Below, piece after piece: positions 27,001 to 39,800 of a DNA stretch of 64,000 bases; position 1 is the first letter of the stretch; every line of letters starts with the position of its first letter. The DNA is taken from positions 12,953,388-13,017,387 of the forward strand of contig OZ035962.1 of the NCBI GenBank assembly GCA_964034945.1, written 5' to 3'. The translations under genes were made by a program, and so were the position numbers. A model generated the notes under the pieces. The model had not been told where the DNA came from. It saw only the letters and a list, made by a program, of their open reading frames with translations, and ran no database searches. Source of the stretch: Chrysopilus asiliformis. Its lineage: Eukaryota; Arthropoda; Insecta; Diptera; Rhagionidae.

Positions 27001-30000
27001 ATTTGCACCACCACATGTGGTGTCCCCTGATTCAACATAAAATGGCAAGGTGGTTTTTGGCTTCGGCAGGATAAACATGATGATGGATGGGAAAATCTAC
27101 TGTGGACAAATGACCAGGTGATGGATAAAAGTCGAGATTTAGTCATTGGGGGTCGGTTGGGGGTTGGGATTCACTAATGGAGTAGGAAAGATTTTCCTCA
27201 TCAAATGACTTTTTCGTCCGGAGGATCTTTGAAGCCAGAAATTTGTAGGTCCAGTCAGGTGGACAGATAAATGGGCGAATAGTGCTTGGAAAAGCCACAA
27301 AGAAATTAATGAGGTGACACTTTTAATTAATTATCTCCACTTTCGGTGTACTTTTTCTTTAATACACTGTGTAGAGACTGGGATTTGCCGATGTCAGCAC
27401 GTGATTTGAGCTCTAATGCTTAACCTGCTAACAACCTGAGTCGATGGGAGTGAAAAACGGAAGATTCCAAGTTTAGTAGTAAGGATTGCCAGAAATCTGA
27501 TATATTTTTATGGAGGATTCGGTTTTGATTAACGTGAAAAGCAATGTAATGAAAGGAAATTGCAATATATTTGAAATGCGATAGGGCTGCAATGGAAGTT
27601 ATAGACTTTGTAGCAGAAAAGTTTGGATTAAATCAAAGAGAAATGAAGTTGACACGCATATTGAGACATGGTATCATGTTATAAGATTAAATTAAGCTCC
27701 AGTTGCTAAATCGATGCCCGAAATAAAAATGTATTTAATAAAAGAACTTTTTTAAAAAAAAGTTTTTATTAAAAAATGTGCTAAATAGAAAAAAAAATGC
27801 TTTTTTGAGCGCTTTCTATCAGAAAGAAAAGCGAGATAAAAGCATAGAAAAATAACAAAATATTTATCTCGCTTTTATTTCTGATACACAACGGCCAAAA
27901 TTATTGTTTTTATTTCAGCATATTTTATGAAAACTTTTTTTTTAATTTTTTTTGATTTGATCCTTTTTAGTAATTTTGTATCTGACTAACAAGACTAAAA
28001 CTCCAAAATGACGTGCTTGTTCATTTAAGGTCTCACATGATGGTTGACTCGCTTTTCCAATTACGGGAAAATTGTGTGATGGGTCAGCCATTTTATTTTT
28101 TCTCGAGATCAAAACACGGCTTCATGATTTTTGTTCCTAGCTCTTTTCTTTGAGACCCCATACGGTGGGTATTTCGTTAGTTCAATTTGCACATCGTCTG
28201 CTAGCCGCCATTTTGTTTTTTATTGAGTGAAAGCACTTTTTTCTGGAATTTTTTATAAAAGAGGATCACCGTGTTTTCTTTAGAGCATCGTAATTTCAAC
28301 ATCAGAATTTCAAAATTCCCGTCGGACTCTATATGTGTGCCAAATTTAGAGTATTTGCAACATATCTACTCTAAAGTGAAGTTAATAGAAAGTAAAGGGT
28401 CTTTCAACAAGGACACAAAAATAATTATAAAATAACGGTCAACAACAAAGAAAATTATAACAATTTTGTATTTAAATAAAACACAGAATAATTGAGATAT
28501 CGGGCTGAAATTTATTCCAGGTGTAGTGGACATGTTACATTTAAATGTGAAATTCGATGTCGTTCATATGGCCACCGCGAGCACGTTTGCACTGATTGAT
28601 TCTTTGGAGCCAATTTTCCACCACTCTTCACCACATATCGGCCGGAACGTTGGCAATTTCGCGTTCGATATTGTTCCTGAGCTCCTCTAACGTTGTTGGC
28701 TTGTTGGCATAAACCAACGACTTAACATAACCCCATAAAAAGAAATCCAACGGCGTTAAATCGCATGAGCGAGGTGGCCATTCGACCGGACCATCATTTC
28801 ATTTCATCATTTTCATTATCATTTCATCGGACTCAGAATTTCGGTAGTAAGTTTTAATAATTTCCAAACGTTGCTCGTTTGTGAACTTCACCATGATAAA
28901 AATGTAAACCTTGACTGACGTTTTAGCGTTGCCAGATCATAAAAAAAGTTTTAGGATGCATTTTTATTAAAATACAAAATTGTTATGTCCTTGTTGAAAG
29001 ACCCGATATAAAAAAGCGAAAATATTAACGATAGTTTCACTGTTTAAAAAAATGCTCTCAAGGAATTTGTTTATTTGGGATGAAAACTTTCAATTTTTGA
29101 TAGCAAATCAAACCAAACCAAGCTTACCACATTTTTTGTATACAGTGTCCTTATCCAAATAAAATACATTAATTGTAATTCTCAATAATGTAAAAAAAAT
29201 AATTAAATCTCATGTAACCGTCATTATAGTTAAGTACAAGTATTTTAACCGCAAGTACATAATTCTGCAACAAACTTGGGAATATGCTGATCATTTGTTA
29301 CCCTATGACGTTTTGCATAATATACGCAATTTTATGATTTTACTTATGTTGATGGCAGCTTTTCTTACATCGGTTGAGCTGAAAACAAGCCAATTCATTA
29401 CCACAAACGGTATCTATGTGGAATTCAATCAATTAGAGGCATGGATTGCTGGCCACACAGCCACAAGAATTATTAAAGAAAATTAATGAATAACTTGTGG
29501 TTAGATGCTTACTGAAATATCAATTGATTAGGGGAATTATGTTTTAATTAAATCAACTAAACAACATAATTTTTATACGTAATTAATATAATTTTGAAGG
29601 TTCGCATGATACAGAATTAAATAACCTTGAAAATTTCAAGACAAAGAAAAAATCATTTGAGAAAATAGTAAAATATTTCACACGAAAACTTCAAACAGAA
29701 TTTTGAATGCAAATTGAATTGGTGTCATAAAATCTAACGGGATTTGTTTTGAATGATTGATATTAGAATGTAATGTGTGGAAATATTATATGACACGTTT
29801 TGTCTCTATGATTTCGTTATCGTTTGGAAAAATTACAAAAATACAATTTTATTGACCAGAAATTATTCAAAAAAAAAAAAAATTCTTCTCATTCCTTAAA
29901 ATATTTATTCAAGTTCAAACGTTTCATATATTACAGTGTACTTGTTCGAGCCAATATCACCTAACGAGAGAATGACGTCGAATGAACTCAGCAAAACAAA

Positions 30001-33000
30001 AAACATATGATTCACACACATGTTGCTTCTGTGTCGAATGATTGTCTGCGCGAGTATAGACTTATACGCTCAGTATAAGCTGCGTGTTAAAATCCGCACA
30101 TATTTTTATGTATTCCGCACAGATTTTTATGTATTCCGCACAATTTTTATGTATTCCGCACCGTTTTTTATTTATTCCGCACAGTTTCGTTTGTATTGGC
30201 TCAAAAGTGCGGAAATTCGGATCTATGCTCAGGTCTGCTCGTTAAAATTTTGTTGTAATATATTTTTTTAATATGAAATTTATTCATCAAAAATTTGTGT
30301 ATTTGACCTATTATTGTGCATAAATTATTAAAAAAGTGAGAAAAGGCAAATTTAATTTCAGCGGGGTTGGTTAGTGTGACATGTCGCAAGTCTGTCAGGG
30401 TCAGGGTCTTATAGTCTTTCAACATTATAACCTTACTTTTATCATATATTTTTTTGTCCGACAATTCGTTTTATTCATAACAAACAGTATATTTAAGTTC
30501 CATCACAATAAACGCGTTGTGTGTCGATCCATTCGTTTAAATTTTTACCCCCTTGCTTGTGGTTCCCTCCTCTGCTATCTTCTGAACCGCTAAAATAATT
30601 TTGGCCCGATTTTCGACATTGCACATGTTAACGAAAATTACCCTTTTAACGAAAATTACCCTTTGCCTTTCTCATCTCACCCTCTGCCTTTGGCCGCATT
30701 TTCCTCTATTGCTATATATTAAAATTGTGAATATCGAGGTTTAAAAGAAATAGTCTTTTTTGCTCTAGAGAAAAAATCAATGCAAATTATGCTTTTATAA
30801 ATTTATCAATAAATCTAAATTAGTGTTTAAATAAATTTACAATGAAATTAACATTGTATTGATCACAATTCTTCAAAATAAAATGAAATTCATTTTTCTT
30901 TTCAGTCGAAAGAACTCGATTGTGGTCCGGACACAGCTTAGTGTCAGAGTACACGCGATCATAGGTAAGCATTAAATTTTAATAAAGAACATAATTCTCC
31001 CTTATATTTCCGTGCAAATTCCATTCAAATCTAAAAATAGATGGAGTAGAACCATGAAGACGCGCTCAAATGACCCAAGACTGAACCAAAAAAAAAATCA
31101 CTGAGAATACAATAAAAAAATCAAGAAAAATAAAATAAAGAATCATCGAAATCATAAATTTCCTTGGCCTTGAATCTAAATGATTCTAAAAACTACAATT
31201 TGCAATTTAATTCGCTTGCATAAGACAACATCTTAATCGGTTCTATCTTCGCTGTATTCGTTTGTGGTATAAGAAGGCATCATACAAATATATGAAATTC
31301 CAAAAGAAAATATAAGAAAAGCTACAATTGCCAGGGGCCAATCGTCAAATACTCTATATGAGGATAGACAAAGTTATTTATTGGTTATGTAAAATAATAT
31401 TCTGAGCACATTCCATATTTATAAATTTCTCGGTACGATGGACCGTTTTTTAAGAAAACCGGAAAACATTTTTCATTTGTATGGTGGATGAGGGTAGGAG
31501 TGGTTCAACTGGATTTGGATGTATGGACTATTCCATACAATCCTATTTTAAAAATATTTTACCTTCATAGATTTTCCAATTCGACACACTGTTTTTTAGA
31601 AAGTCACAAAGAACTATTTCAAGAACTTGAGAGAAGCGAAACTTTCAAAAATTTCAAGTCTCTAGCTCAATCCTTTTAAAAGTTATGGTGTTCACGGAGA
31701 GACAGATAGACGGACAGACAGATGGACAGACAGATGGACAGACAGACGGACTGACAGACGGACAGACAGACGGACAGACAGACGGACAGACAGACGGACA
31801 GACAGACGGACAGACAGACGGACAGACAGACGGACAGACAGACGGACAGACAGACGGACAGACAGACGGACAGACAGACGGACAGACAGACGGACACACA
31901 GACGGACACACAGACGGACAGACAGACGGACAGACAGACGGACAGACAGACGGACAGACAGACGGACAGACAGACGGACAGACAGATGGACAGACAGACG
32001 GACAGACAAACGGACAGACAGACGGACAGACGGACAGACAGACGGACAGACAGACGGACAGACAGACGGACAGACAGACGGACAGACAGACGGACAGACA
32101 GACGGACAGGCAGACGGACAGACAGACGGACAGACAGACGGACAGACAGACGGACAGACAGACGGATAGACAGACGGACAGACAGACGGACAGACAGACG
32201 GACAGACAGACGGACAGACAGACGGACAGACAGACGGACAGACAGACGGACAGACAGACGGACAGACAGACGGACAGACAGACGGACAGACGGACAGACA
32301 GACGGACAGCCAGACGGACAGACAGACGGACAAACAGACGGACAGACAGACGGATAGACAGACGGATAGACAGACGGATAGACTGCCGGACAGACAAACG
32401 GACAGACAGACAAACGGACAGACGGACATATAAGCGGCAATCAAAATCTTTTGTCATCCCAAACATTCTGGTGTAGTTCATTCTCGTATCCGATGATTAC
32501 AAACGGTTAGTATACATATATTTTTATATGATTATCATATAGAGTATAAACATATTGAAGGCAGCCCCTTGCGAACGATGAAATCACAAACTGTACAAAA
32601 GTAAAATTTACATGGTCGTTCAATGGACATCTTTTAACCCTTGTCTAACCTAGCCTAGCCCAGAATCGTTTTCTTATCCGCTGTCATCCCTACCGATGTG
32701 TCTATAATAAAATGTTGTTTCTGTTTCTGCATAAAATAGCCGTATCCACCGGTTCCTCCAATTACTTCTATTGCCGTGCGGTTGTAATGAACATTAAACA
32801 ACATTCAGAAGGGTCTCTAAACATGTTTGCAAGAACCTACATTGGACGGGTCATTTGAAGCTGTAGAAAGATACGGGGACTCAATGACGTTCAATTTAGA
32901 TTCGAAAAGTCTCTGTTTCACATGGTTTTTCAAAGTGTTCACCTGATCTGTAGTCAAGATGAACCCAGAGACATTCATAACTCTTCGAAGACATTGATGG

Positions 33001-33834
33001 GCCAACCCGGTCCGTTTTAGTTTCGTTTCTAACTATATTTGCTATATAGAAGAATGCGATTGCAAGAGTACGCTTTGTAGAATGACTTTCAGGCATGGAC
33101 GATTTCTACAGCGGGGGCGGCGGTGTTGAGGATGGATGCCGCGATGATGACGATGATAATAATGATGACAACAAACGAACGATGATTCTGATTACAATGA
33201 CTGCGATGATGATGATTCTAAGGCGCAGTTTTGCGTGTCATTGCGCCTTAATTACGAAATCTTGATCTCATCACATGTGCCTGCAGTGTGCCAGCCTCAG
33301 CTTCAACATCTCCCGAGGGATCGAATTCTGTTCTATTCTATCCAGCCCTCCGAACTGCGCCCGAGCAAACAACTTTTCCTTAGATTCCGTAACAGTATTC
33401 TCTATAGGCAGTCATGTTCACAATGTAATTCTAGCTACCTTCTTACAAGAATCACTCATTACACGACTGAATCGAGATCTTCTTACGTACGGGCTTCATC
33501 GCCACGTTAGCCATAGATACTCGCTGTTAGATATAGATGGAAGTATAGGGAATGTTTGAGATTTTGCAAGAAATCTAGACGCTAGACAACTCAAGTAGAA
33601 AAATAAACTAAATGACGCTTTTATGGTGCCGTGAATGTTAGGTAAGGACTATTGAATGCGCATTTTATAGTTAGCATTTATGATGAAATTACATGAGCAT
33701 TTCCTTTTTTATGGTCTCTTTAGGGTTAAAAAAAAATTTAAATGATGAATTTTTTAGTGGAATAGCATTTTTTAAAAATAATTTTAGATATTAGTTTTAA
33801 TATTCTATCATACTAATACATAAAAATGAGTTGG

Positions 33835-33865
<31 letters not shown>

Positions 33866-36800
33866 TCCTCTTTCACGCAAGAACGGCTGAACCGATTGAC
33901 TTGAAATTTGGCATGAGTGTCTGTGGTAGTTCTGGGTCCAACATAGGCATACGGAAAAGTAGCGCGAGGGGTAAAGTGATTTCGAAACTTCGTTTTTGCG
34001 ATATGTTACTCTTTCGCGGGGAAACTACTGAACCGATTGGCCTGAAATTTGGCACAGATATTCGTCGGGGGTCCAGCCCTAACATAGACCCATTAAAAAG
34101 TTTTTAAGTTCTTTCCGGTTTTCTTCGTATTCTGAAACTTAGACAAAAAGCTTAACCCGGCAACGACGGGTATGCAAGCTAGTATTAGAATAATAGATTG
34201 AGTATAACATTTGTACGCATTGAACCAATCATCGGACACAAAATTGAACTACACCCAGAGCCGTATTAACAAGTTTGAGCGCCCTGGGCTAAATAAAATT
34301 TTGCACCCTTACATAGTTTTATTGTAAAAATTCAATTTTATTTTTTAAAATATTCTTTAATTCAAAACTTAAATATATATTTACGCAAAATAAAATTCAA
34401 ATTTTTTTATAAATATGTGAATTAAATATTAATTGGCGCCCCTGGGCTGTATGGCGCCCCTGGGCTGTAGCCCAATTAGCCCTATGGTTAATTGGGCCTT
34501 GACTACACCAGGTTATTTGGGACGACAAAAGGTTTTGATTTCCGCATATCAGTCCGTCTGTCTGTCCGTCTGCCCGTCTGTCCGTCCGTGAACACCATAA
34601 CTTTCGAAAGGATTGAGCTAGAGACTTGAAATTTTGTATAGTTACGTTTCTCTTAATTGGCTGGATTAAGTACTTGAACGGGCAATATAGGTCCATTCCC
34701 TCTCCCTCTCCCAAACAAACGCAACAGTTTCTTGCGATTTTATGATTGGGCATTTCATAATCGCCTATTAGCAAACTATAGCTTTCCTTATCCTTTACTT
34801 TGATTTTTGAATTACGGTGTAAGGCTAAAATTTCGTATTCCTTTTTTTCTTTAAAGCCTTTTCTTTTGCTATCGATTTATATCAACTTTAGTTGCTTTTC
34901 CTTTTATATGACTTAATGGGTTTTTCTTGGCATTGAACCTGTAACTTGTTTTCTTTATGGGGCTCGTAAGTTTCACCCAAAAGCTGTAATCAATAAAATA
35001 ATTATGCTTTAATCTAAACCAGGCAATAAGGATTACAGTAAAGGTATTATCACACATAAGTTCAATTGATTGAAGACAGAGAAAGTCCGATTGACATAAA
35101 AACTGCACGAACAGTCGGGCAGAGAAAAATGTATTGTATTTCCTTCGCTAACAGTTAACTCGAAAAAGTATACCAAAAATATTTTCGAGTACTGCAGTAG
35201 CGGTAAAAAAAAATATCAGTTGTGATCAACACAAAAATTTCTTCTGCAATATTTTGTTTCGGGAAAAATATGCGAAAAATAATATTTTTTCAAACAAAAC
35301 CGCTAAAGGAAAAAATGCAGGAAATTTTATATTCGGTGAGAATTTGGTTGTATGCTTTTTTTTTCCTCAAAAGCGCGTAGTTTTTAAACCCGTTAAAACA
35401 TAAAATATAGAAAATTTAACTTCCTTTAAATGTCGTTATATTCATTTTTTTCCAAAAGCGCATAGGTTTCGAGAAATTTTCAAAAACTCATATTTTCAAT
35501 ATTGTTCTGAAGTTTATGTGTCTTTCTTACCAATAAAAACTTTCATTCATCATTTTAAGTTCAATTTTCAGGCCACTTGAACTTATGTGGGATAAAACCG
35601 TAAGACAAAAACTTCAGGCATAATCCAACGAAAATTTTAACACATTTCAGCTTTTCATTATATAAATCATGATCGGTTTCCACGTTGACTAATTACAAAG
35701 ATAATATCTTAGTTAATTACCTACACATAATCCCTTTGTTGCACAAACTTCTTGAATCAAAACAACAATTGACTGCTAATCTTGTGGGCATTGTTTCATT
35801 GATGGTTTTCGAAACTAATGTTCGCCCTTGAACTTTTACTTTATTAACATACATCGGGGGCATAATTCAATTTGTTAATAACAAGATTATTGACATAAAA
35901 ACGCCATTCGCCAACATTTTTTTACATTACATAAAATTCACACAGTCTGTCAATTATTCTGAATCGGTTCAGACTACCTGCAACCACTTGTCAAAATGTA
36001 GCGAACTTAATTTCAAAGACGCTTGCGGTTTTTTTCTCAGAAAACCAACTGCATTCATTTTGTGGCTGCGGTTTATGCTCAGATCTCGATATTCCATGAA
36101 TCCATAACACAGAATTTAAACAATAAGAAAGGATTTAAAAAAAAAACGATACTGAAATGCTGGAAATATCATCATGCCGACAACTGTTATTAAATCGTCA
36201 ACAAAGTATCCATTGAGCATCATTCAGAACTCACATCTTAATATTCGTTTTTGCTTACAAACAAGTTTCAATGCCACTACGAAGAAATTATAATTCTTTT
36301 GTCATTTAATACGCATACATGAGGCTTAAGATGAGGATTAAGCCGATACCTTGTTGTTTTATGACAAAAACTCCACTTAAGTGGGATCTTCTCCGTCTAC
36401 AAAGTTTCAATTAATCTCTCGGTATACCAATAAATTGCGGAGTTTATGTGTGTTTTGTAAAAGGTGCGTTCACAGTAGCATTCGGATTATGGGAATTTTC
36501 AACACTAGATTTTAAAATTAAGTAAGAGCCAAATCGAAATGCTAAACGCCTTTTTTTGAAACACAAACCATCGGAAATGTTTAAAATTCCTTTTTTTTAA
36601 ATTTTATAGAAGTTTTTTAACAAAATGTTGTAATGTTGTCCGCAGGGCGGTCCTAAAGCAAAGCAGCGCACGAGGCAAAACCTGTATTTGGCGCCCTCAC
36701 ACTTTCTAAAAGAGGGGGAGGGTGGAGGAATGGTCCGATTTATGGTTCAACCACAATGAAGGCGGCAAGCGGCAGCGGCGGGCGGCATGGCGCCGCCACA

Positions 36801-39800
36801 CATATCGCCGTGCTAGCGGCACCGTCGGCATATGCTTCTGTCTTGCGAAATCAAAACGTCAAAACATCTGCATAGAATGTGGCGCCGAATGTGGTGGTTT
36901 TCATAAAACATTTTGGGCGGCGGCGGAAAGTTTGACTTTGTTTCAAACTCGGCGGCGACGGAAAAAGTGTGTGGCTGTTGCCGCTGTATTGTAGCAGCTC
37001 TCGTTGCGCTACGTTAGTGCAAAAAAATGCCGCCCGCCGCTGGCGCTTGCCGCCTTCACTGTGGTTGGACCATTAGCCTTACCATTTATGAGATGATAAG
37101 GCTCAATTCTTTCCAAAGTTGTGGTGTTCATAGACATATAGACATATATGTCTATGAACACCATACGATAGCTACGGAAAGTTGCACATACGGACAGATG
37201 GACAGATGGGCAAACGGTCAAACGGACAGATGGACCGATGGACAGATGGACAGATTCCGTGGAGGAATTTTGGCTGAAACGGATTCACTACTGATCAGAA
37301 AGTTTCTTTCTGGCCCTGCTCTCGAGTCGGTTCTCAGCAGAGGAAAGTAAAAATTCTTAAAAAATTTAAAAGAAATTAAAAATTTTAATTTAGAATTAAA
37401 TAAACCAAAATATAACGATGTTTGCAGAAATAGTGATAGTTTTGTTTCTGTTGCGTCGCTGATAGTGTGGCCACACCTTAAAGAAACCATCATCGCTGTG
37501 TTTCTTATCAATTTCAGATTGTTGTTATGATAGACTATAAAATTCGATACCGGATGTAACCTGAGATGAGACCCTCAATAATGCACTTTACCCACAAATT
37601 CGCCCCTATATCTTGAACAAATCCCATTCGATTGAGTCGCATTCAGATTGGTGCTCTTCCTTTTTTATCACCATAACGAACACAAAAGTATAGCTAGTTT
37701 ATCCGCATTATGATTCCTTCCCCTTCAAATACCCTGTATATGTAAAGTAGGTGTTTCATCCACATGTCTATTTCTTCATTGATTTCCACTCGTTAAGTGA
37801 GGCTTTGACGATTCTCTGTGAATGGTGGCCACCTTTTCCCGATTTTACGCCACTAAACCGGCAAGTGATCCACCATCGAGAAGTTTTCACTTGCGGCGCC
37901 GTGTGTGGTCGATGGAATCCCTTTAAAAGTTTTAAGTTTGCATAAATCTTACACGGATCAATCTTCTAAAGGTGGAGTCTGGATAGAATCTTAGAATGTT
38001 CGCCATCGTGTTGTGCTCCGCTAAGCGAATGAATATGTAGGAGTTCTAGAATGGATTTCTCGGTCGTTTTTTTTTTCATCCATAAATTATTCAAATGATC
38101 GAAGGCTTAGAATTTTGCTATTCCTGCACTGGAAATTACTGAAATTGAATAATTTTCTTAGTTAATTTCGATGTATCTACAATATTTTGAATCCATCAGC
38201 TAAAAGACCATTCTTTAGCCTTCAGACTATGTAGATTTATTTCTTTTTTGTATCACTGCCTCCAGATGAAGCAATTTCCTGTGTGCGCTGGCGAAAAAAG
38301 CAAAAGTTTTATTTTAAAATCAGATAAAATTTAATTGCCTTATCTGTAGATTCTGCGCAGTTTAATTAAGGTGCAAACAAACATGCGGCAAACAACATTT
38401 GGTCCAAGTCGGTTTTTTTTTGTCAATTATGTTTGAGTCAAAAAATGGGTCGCATGTTGGGCACTTTCCTTGTCACATTTCCAAAATTCCCTTCAGTGAA
38501 AGTGTGTTCGGGTGAGATTTTTCTCATTTTCTCTGCACTTCGCTGGTGGAACCAACATCAGATTTGAATGTTGGGCAACTGGAAAAGGGTTTTTTTTCTC
38601 GTGTCTCGCATGCATCCGTCAGGTGGGATTTGTTGATGGGGTTTTTTGATTGATTAGGCCATGCTCTGCAGCATTTCGTGGACCAGCCATACGAGAAAAA
38701 TGAATTAAAATTTTATGGCTTTAAGCGTACAACCTTAAGTGAATGTATCAAGGTCATTGGGCGTCGTTTGGAGACTTGGCTGCTTCTGTTTCTGGTTTTG
38801 TTTCCGAGAGGAGATTATCGTGGCCCACTTTCACGCTCCGCCGTCATAAACAATTTCCCATCTAAAACGTTAATTACCTTTCCTCATTTTTATTTCATTT
38901 TCTTGGTCGTTACTTGTAATTGTCGTGCCAGTGATTCTCACCAGGTGATAAGAAAGCCACTTTAAACACGTCAAGTTATATAAAAAAAGCTCGTCTTATC
39001 GCTTTGAAGACACATCAGCATTTACTTTTATGCTAGATTTTAACGTTTAACATGAAGAAAATTTAAATTTGATTAATTAGATAAGCTTGAAACTCGATGG
39101 TGTTCTTGAAATTGTTTCTTTTGTTTATTCCGTGATGTGCGCTTTAAGATATTTTTGGGGTTCTGACATCTTAACAGAATAAAGTTTGAAATATCTCTCT
39201 GTTAACAATAAAAAAAGCTCATTTATTGTGTGCTTAAAGTGTTTAGCGTAATTATAGCAGATTATGACGGATTAGTTGTAGTTTACTTTTTAATTAATTT
39301 TCCAAATAAATCCAAATTTATTAAAAGACCGTTTTTCGTTCAGATTTTTTCGACAAAAGTTAAAGGGAATTTTTCAATTAGATTTTGCTTCCATACAACT
39401 TTTGATTATCTTAACCATAAGTTTCGTAGGATAGGTGCATCATGGGTAGGGTAAACACACGTTCCGGGATAGCCTGGACAGTCCCGAAATTAGGGACGTT
39501 GTCCCGGTGTCCCGGAAATTAAACTATTGTCCCAGATTTTTCAATTTAGTGTCATAATTTATCAAACTCTAGAAAAAAGAATATTTGATATATTTATTGA
39601 AAATTGATCAAAGTTTTCTCATAAAAGTTGAGAAACTTTTCAAATAATCAACTACAGGATTACTATAAAAGTTTACCAAATTGTACAACTCCTTCTTTCC
39701 GAATTCCATTGCAATGAGAATTTTATTGGAATTCTTCGAAGCTTTTAGAAGTTTTGATCAACCCAAATATCCTTCATAAAGTTTCACATGACCATAAATA

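Larger units (their letters stand above)
36700..37350 (+). repeat. Family G/E mosaic repeat copy 7, interrupted by MITE-D
   Basis: GGAGGAATGGTCCGATTT and the continuation CCTTACCATTTATGAGATG are the two halves of a family G module. AGGCTCAATTCTTTCCAAAG and a GACAGATG tract follow. The end, CTCGAGTCGGTTCTCAGC and AGAGGAAAGTAAAA, belongs to family D/E. Confidence 0.65.

Noticed and set aside
26240..27146. Cluster of overlapping frames on both strands
   Set aside because: They overlap in all frames with no domain, no consistent codon bias and no splice structure.
31654..32481. Frames of 120-275 codons on both strands (CLSV/CPSV and QTDG repeats)
   Set aside because: They are translations of the stop-free CAGACGGA array; there is no non-repeat coding part and no splice context.
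33095..33265. 56-codon ATG frame starting [14 protein letters not shown] with an acceptor-like cag upstream
   Set aside because: Asp run comes from a GAT microsatellite; no link to Fhos exons and no domain.
36722..36994. 90-codon basic, Cys-containing frame
   Set aside because: It lies across the border of MITE-D and is explained by its GC-rich arms.
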